Assembly: GCA_016928835.1 (NCBI GenBank)
Contig: JAFGJW010000019.1
Span: 1-64,000 of the forward strand
Length of the DNA stretch: 64,000 nt
From: Candidatus Woesearchaeota archaeon
Lineage (GTDB): Archaea; Nanobdellota; Nanobdellia; Woesearchaeales; GW2011-AR15
Direction of reading: 5' to 3'
In this document: positions 60,425 through 64,000 of the stretch, one piece after another
Position numbering within the stretch: position 1 is the stretch's first letter
Layout of the letters: every line of letters starts with the position of its first letter
The notes under the pieces: model-generated
Database searches by the model: none
Seen by the model: the letters and a program-made list of their open reading frames with translations, nothing else
What the model was told of the DNA's origin: nothing
Translations under genes and position numbers: made by a program

Positions 60425-60425
60425 T

Positions 60426-60674
60426 TTAACTTACCTCCGATTCATAAGTAAAAGCAATCCTGCCTGTAGTCTGAACTGTTACCGGATTCTTCACTGTAAG
60501 CGCGACTCTGGCAGTCTGTGTTGGATTTCCTTGTGCACCTGATGCCTGTACAGGCACAGTTGAAACCTGATTCATTACTGTCCATGTTCCGAGCACAGAA
60601 ACGACAACAGCCAAAACAACAAGAATAACAACAACAGATTTTGGTATATCCACTTTGGGATTTTCGTTTTCCAT
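60426..60674 (-). CDS. Small membrane-anchored protein (82 aa)
   Basis: An N-terminal cytoplasmic segment (MENENPKVDIPKS) precedes one hydrophobic helix (about 13-31) and a short beta-like extracytoplasmic part rich in Val/Thr (ARVALTVKNPVTVQTTGRIA). It is paired with the 59765-60424 gene. It may be a minor pilin-type subunit; function not established. A TATA-like AATATTTATATACC lies just upstream on the minus strand. Confidence 0.7.
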   Translation of the reverse strand: MENENPKVDIPKSVVVILVVLAVVVSVLGTWTVMNQVSTVPVQASGAQGNPTQTARVALTVKNPVTVQTTGRIAFTYESEVS

Positions 60675-60740
60675 TTTATATTAATTTATTTGGTTACTGG
60701 TATATAAATATTTCTCTTTTTAGTAACTACAAAGAAAAAA

Positions 60741-60812
60741 GCCTCCGATGGGAGTTGAACCCATGATCTTTGGATTACAAGTCCAACGCATTAGCCACTA
60801 TGCTACGGAGGC
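60741..60812 (-). tRNA. tRNA-Thr (UGU anticodon)
   Basis: On the minus strand the 72-nt sequence has a seven-pair acceptor GCCTCCG/CGGAGGC, a D-arm, and an anticodon arm TTGGA-CTTGTAA-TCCAA with anticodon TGT. The T-arm ATGGG-TTCAACT-CCCAT follows. All arms pair well, and no intron is seen. CCA is not encoded. Confidence 0.95.
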
Positions 60813-60891
60813 ACTAAGCTAAGAAATAAATTTCAATTTAAAAAAGTTACTTTAAGATATATCTATTTAAAGATAGTTACAAAGGGAAAGG

Positions 60892-60903
60892 TTTAAATAT
60901 AAA
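60892..60903 (+). promoter_or_regulatory. TATA box and SD for M29-like gene
   Basis: TTTAAATATAAA, with a GGGGGAGA Shine-Dalgarno at 60934-60941 just before ATG 60944, shows a leadered transcript of about 25 bases. Confidence 0.55.
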
Positions 60904-60943
60904 AGTAAAAAGAATAGTGAATACAATTTGGTAGGGGGAGAAA

Positions 60944-62092
60944 ATGACACTTAATTATGATTTAGAAGCACTAATTATGCAGGTATTTAGGCCAAGACGA
61001 GGTGAGCGAGTACTTCTATTAAATGATTATCCTTCTGACAGTACTGGCTTGCAAGCAGCAGAAAAGATGGATTATGATAAAAGAAGAGAGATGGTAAGGA
61101 CTTGGCATAATGCACTAATAAATCTAGCAACTCAACATGGATTTACAGTTGAAGGTATTATAACCTATGAGCCTACAGGTGGTCACGGAGCAGATTTACC
61201 TAGAGCTGCAGTCCAAGTTGTAAGTAAGATTGACTTGCAGCATAAATTACACTCACTCACAGAAAGAGACATTGTAATTGCTATTACCAGATTCTCACCA
61301 ACAGCTCCTTTATTTTCACTAATTGAAAAAGAGGGAAAGAGATTTAGAGCTGCAACTATGCCTGGAGCTTGGATTGATATGCGGGCTTTTGAAGCAGACT
61401 ATGAAGCTGTGAAACAAAAAGCAAGAATTCTAGCAAGAGAAATCACTGCTGCAACACATGCTACTGTCACTTTTTCATATAATAGAAAAGACTATGTTTG
61501 CACTTTTGATTTAAGAGGTAGAAAAGGGAAAGCAGATGATGGCGTTTGTCGCCGCCCAAAACAAAGAATTAATTTCCCAAGTGGGGAAGCTTTTGCAGCA
61601 GCTTACGAAGGAGACCACCGTGGTTTGTATAATAGACATATTCTTGGCCAAAGTAGGACAAAAGGAGAGATCCCTGTTCTGTTTGGCGAAACCCTGGTTG
61701 TATATCATGTAGAGAATGGAAGAATCATCGAGGTTGTAGGGACCAGCGAAAAAGCGAATGAAATGAGAGACTTTTTTGATGCCGATCCAGCAAGAAGATT
61801 TATTGCAGAGTTTGCTGGAGGTTGTAATGACAGAGCAGAGGACTCGGAAAGTGTGCTGGAAAGCGAAAAGCGTGAGGGCTTTCACTGGGCTTATGGTTTA
61901 AACAGACATTTTTACAGAGGAAGAATAAGGCCACAGTTTTTTAAGTTTAAGCCGGTTCATAATGATGTGGTCTATGGAAAAGGGGGACCAATAAAAGTCA
62001 AGATTGAATTATTCTATGAAGCCGGACCTCCCAAGGTTATAATGAGAGATACTCAATACTTACCTGAAGTGCTAGGAGAGGTTTTTAGATAA
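60944..62092 (+). CDS. M29-like metallo-aminopeptidase (AmpS/aminopeptidase T type)
   Basis: The 382-residue protein aligns with the M29 family: RINFPSGEAFAAA near 210 (metal-binding Glu), RFIAEFAGGCN near 285 (Glu), EKREGFHWAYG near 310 (His) and FKPVHNDVV near 337 (H-x-D). These match the double-metal ligands of family M29 in order. It probably removes N-terminal amino acids from peptides. The middle region is more diverged and Arg-rich than the neighbours. Confidence 0.83.
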   Translation: MTLNYDLEALIMQVFRPRRGERVLLLNDYPSDSTGLQAAEKMDYDKRREMVRTWHNALINLATQHGFTVEGIITYEPTGGHGADLPRAAVQVVSKIDLQHKLHSLTERDIVIAITRFSPTAPLFSLIEKEGKRFRAATMPGAWIDMRAFEADYEAVKQKARILAREITAATHATVTFSYNRKDYVCTFDLRGRKGKADDGVCRRPKQRINFPSGEAFAAAYEGDHRGLYNRHILGQSRTKGEIPVLFGETLVVYHVENGRIIEVVGTSEKANEMRDFFDADPARRFIAEFAGGCNDRAEDSESVLESEKREGFHWAYGLNRHFYRGRIRPQFFKFKPVHNDVVYGKGGPIKVKIELFYEAGPPKVIMRDTQYLPEVLGEVFR

Positions 62093-62260
62093 AGATAAAA
62101 TTAATTTTTTTATTTCTTATTCAATAAACTTTTGTAGCTTTGTCAATATCAATTAATAATTATTCTATACCAATAACTCTATTCATATAATTGGTGCTCG
62201 CTTGTCTTGCTTTTTCTGTTCTTTCTGCAAAGGTAGGAGTTATTATATTGTAAGGTAAAT
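62093..62260 (+). terminator. T-rich transcription end and gap
   Basis: TTAATTTTTTTATTTC begins ten bases after the M29-like stop and looks like an oligo-T terminator. The rest of the gap before the next TATA box (62260-62270) shows no gene or repeat. Confidence 0.4.
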
Positions 62261-62294
62261 ATTTTTATAGATATACTAATGCTAATAATAAATA

Positions 62295-62951
62295 ATGACA
62301 ATTAAGGAAAACCTAAAAAGGATACATTCTCAAATTGGAAATACTGCTTTGGTCGCAGTCACAAAAAACAGAACAATTGAAGAGATAAGAGAAGCTGTCA
62401 ATGATGGAGTAAAGATTATTGCCGAGAACAGGGTTCAAGAAGCAGAACAAAAGCATAGACAATTAAGAGAATTTTTAAAAGGAAATAATGTTGAATTCCA
62501 TTTTATCGGACATCTGCAAACCAATAAAGTAAAAAAAGCAGTTGAGATATTTGACATGATCCAAAGCTTAGATTCATTGAAACTAGCTAAGAAAATAGAA
62601 AAAAGAGCTAGAAGCATAAATAAAGTCCAAAGAGTTTTGGTCCAGATTAATATTGGAGAAGAACAGCAGAAATACGGGGTTAGTGTTGAAAGACTATCAG
62701 ACTTTTTAAAAATAGTCTCAAAATTTACTAATCTGAAAGTCCAGGGTCTAATGTGCATCACACCCTATTTTGAAGACAATGAAAAAACAAGACCTTATTT
62801 TAAGAAAATGAAAGAGCTATTCAATAAATCAAAAGAAGACTATAAACTGAGTTTTTTATCTATGGGAATGACAAAGGATTATAGAGTTGCTATTCAAGAG
62901 GGAAGTAACATGGTAAGGGTTGGAGGAGGGATATTTAACAGGGAGAGATAG
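62295..62951 (+). CDS. yggS: YggS/PLPBP-type pyridoxal-phosphate homeostasis protein
   Basis: The 218-residue TIM-barrel protein keeps the PLP lysine in LVAVTKN near residue 24, IAENRVQEAEQK near 43, FHFIGHLQTNKVKK near 73, LVQINIGEEQQKYGV near 118 and LSMGMTKDYRVAIQEGSNMVRVGGGIF at the end. The conserved protein binds PLP without known catalysis and controls vitamin B6 and amino-acid balance. A TATA box at 62260-62270 gives a leaderless start. Confidence 0.93.
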   Translation: MTIKENLKRIHSQIGNTALVAVTKNRTIEEIREAVNDGVKIIAENRVQEAEQKHRQLREFLKGNNVEFHFIGHLQTNKVKKAVEIFDMIQSLDSLKLAKKIEKRARSINKVQRVLVQINIGEEQQKYGVSVERLSDFLKIVSKFTNLKVQGLMCITPYFEDNEKTRPYFKKMKELFNKSKEDYKLSFLSMGMTKDYRVAIQEGSNMVRVGGGIFNRER

Positions 62952-62986
62952 AAAAGAATATAAAGTTAAATCAGTCCTAAGATAGA

Positions 62987-63808
62987 ATGTTTAAAAATAT
63001 AACAAAATTTATCGTAAAATCAAGGATTTCTTTAATGGTCTTAACTTTTATTATAATCTTATTTCCCCTATTTTTTGGGACATTAGATAAACAAATGGTG
63101 TTAAGGCTCTTTGTGATATTTCTGATTAATATCCATCTATTTTTATATAATGATTACTGCGACAAAGAAGAGGATGCAAAGGACATACTGAAAAATGAGA
63201 GAAATTTTTTCTGCCATAGACAAGATTCAATAAATTACAGAATCGCGATGACATTGTTGTTTTTTATCCCTATACTTAGTCTATTAATTACTGTTGTATT
63301 TGACCTGACTTTTCTACTTTATGTTGTGTTAGGGTTTTTCATGTGTTTTATATATTCAAATCAAAAAGTCAGAATTAAAAGTAAACCTGTGTTAGACATG
63401 GTTTTACATGGTATCTGGCCGGTTTATTTGTTATTGCCCTTTGTTTTAGACGCAGAGAGGCTATCCTCCAAAATTCGAAGTTTTATTATAATGATTGTAT
63501 TTTGGAACTCGGTAATAACCCAGATGGCCGGGCAAATAAGGGACTACCTGATTGATAAAAAAAACAAGATTAGGAATACAATCCAATTATTTACACAAAA
63601 TAAGGCAAAAAAGATTCTAAAATCAAATTTTATACTTATGAATCTTTTCCTTATTATTGTCTTGTTTCTTTTTGGTCAATTTTTTTCAGGTGGTTTAATC
63701 ATTTTTTTAACTATATTAACACTTAAGTATCAGCTGACTATCAAAACGTTCTTGAGATACCGCCTAATTATGGTAACTATAATATTGTTCAATTATCTAA
63801 TCTTTTAA
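62987..63808 (+). CDS. UbiA-family prenyltransferase-like membrane protein
   Basis: The 273-residue protein has about eight hydrophobic helices. Between the second and third lies HLFLYNDYCDKEEDAKD, with the N-D-x-x-D-x-x-x-D motif that binds the prenyl diphosphate through Mg2+; a second acidic motif, QIRDYLIDKKNKIRN, is near 185. The substrates cannot be read from sequence; in archaea UbiA enzymes make lipid precursors (digeranylgeranylglyceryl phosphate) or quinones. Confidence 0.82.
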   Translation: MFKNITKFIVKSRISLMVLTFIIILFPLFFGTLDKQMVLRLFVIFLINIHLFLYNDYCDKEEDAKDILKNERNFFCHRQDSINYRIAMTLLFFIPILSLLITVVFDLTFLLYVVLGFFMCFIYSNQKVRIKSKPVLDMVLHGIWPVYLLLPFVLDAERLSSKIRSFIIMIVFWNSVITQMAGQIRDYLIDKKNKIRNTIQLFTQNKAKKILKSNFILMNLFLIIVLFLFGQFFSGGLIIFLTILTLKYQLTIKTFLRYRLIMVTIILFNYLIF

Positions 63809-63929
63809 ATCCGCATCATAGAAGAGGGATAATATAGCTAAGAATCAAAAAGATATGTAAGATAAGTGTCTGTTTATCCTGAGGCGAATATCGAAAATAA
63901 TATATAATGAATTAGTTTAAAGTGAGAAT

Positions 63930-64000
63930 ATGATAAAACTAATCGACCCTTGGGGGAGTACTCTTATAGATGACTATAACAAGCTAATTACAGACTTTCA
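63930..64000 (+). CDS. trpS: Start of probable tryptophanyl-tRNA synthetase (partial)
   Basis: The frame from ATG 63930 reads MIKLIDPWGSTLIDDYNKLI and runs off the window. The opening (DPWG..., D-Y-x-K-L-I-x-x-F) resembles the N-terminus of archaeal TrpRS, which begins with a TPWE..DYxKLIxxFG segment. A TATA-like ATAATATATAAT at about 63894-63907 gives a leaderless start. Only 23 residues are visible, so the call is tentative. Confidence 0.5.
   Translation, partial: MIKLIDPWGSTLIDDYNKLITDF

Overview
The window looks like a piece of an AT-rich, gene-dense archaeal chromosome, most likely from the DPANN group (Woesearchaeota or Pacearchaeota-like). The reasons are archaeal/eukaryotic-type ribosomal proteins eL33 (L35Ae) and eL37, an LSm protein next to eL37, a PAC2-family protein, an N-terminal Dph2 piece, an archaeal-type MtaB/CDKAL1 methylthiotransferase, a METTL5-like methyltransferase, and what is probably the start of an archaeal TrpRS. 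Many genes have an A/T-only TATA box 22-30 bases before the start codon (leaderless transcripts). Others have GGTGAT or GGAGG Shine-Dalgarno sites. The lineage is inferred; no rRNA gene is present to confirm it.

Layout. (1) 1-15060, minus strand: an island of five large secreted proteins. They are a gingipain-type C25 peptidase with fibronectin-like repeats, a fibre-like protein with a C-terminal S74 chaperone domain, and three paralogous Ig/FN3-type surface proteins, one with about 1000 residues of cysteine-rich sequence. (2) 15193-17065: eL33, a decayed hicBA toxin-antitoxin locus, a WalJ-like metallo-hydrolase and a small membrane protein. (3) 17222-23437, plus strand: two adjacent operons of unrecognised membrane, coiled-coil and Ig-like proteins that contain a duplicated membrane module, fused in one operon and split in the other. 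This is the best candidate here for an undescribed system. (4) 23539-28061: PAC2 protein, small unknown genes, MazG-like protein, an HTH regulator in AT-rich repeat-bearing DNA, a GNAT and a methyltransferase. (5) 28063-43298: two separate MoxR-DUF58-VWA modules, a six-gene minus-strand operon and a three-gene plus-strand one, with a large coiled-coil protein, an HTH protein and a METTL5-like enzyme between them. (6) 43360-55921: housekeeping and membrane genes, including a CAP-domain protein, a COG1031 radical SAM protein, a DHH/RecJ-like nuclease coupled to a truncated dph2, eL37-LSm, RDD-SppA, MtaB-like, and a double-Fis HTH protein. (7) 56010-64000: a tandem nucleotidyltransferase-like protein, CBS/zinc-ribbon protein, RNase HIII-like protein, two pilin-like membrane-anchored proteins, tRNA-Thr(UGU), an M29-like metallo-aminopeptidase, a YggS-type PLP protein, a UbiA-like prenyltransferase and the start of a probable trpS.

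Functionally the window is rich in cell-envelope biology: large exported adhesin-like proteins, a secreted cysteine protease that might process them, signal peptide peptidase, and two ATPase/VWA systems of the type that mature or assemble envelope complexes. This fits a small archaeon that depends on contact with a host or neighbour, but that link is inference.
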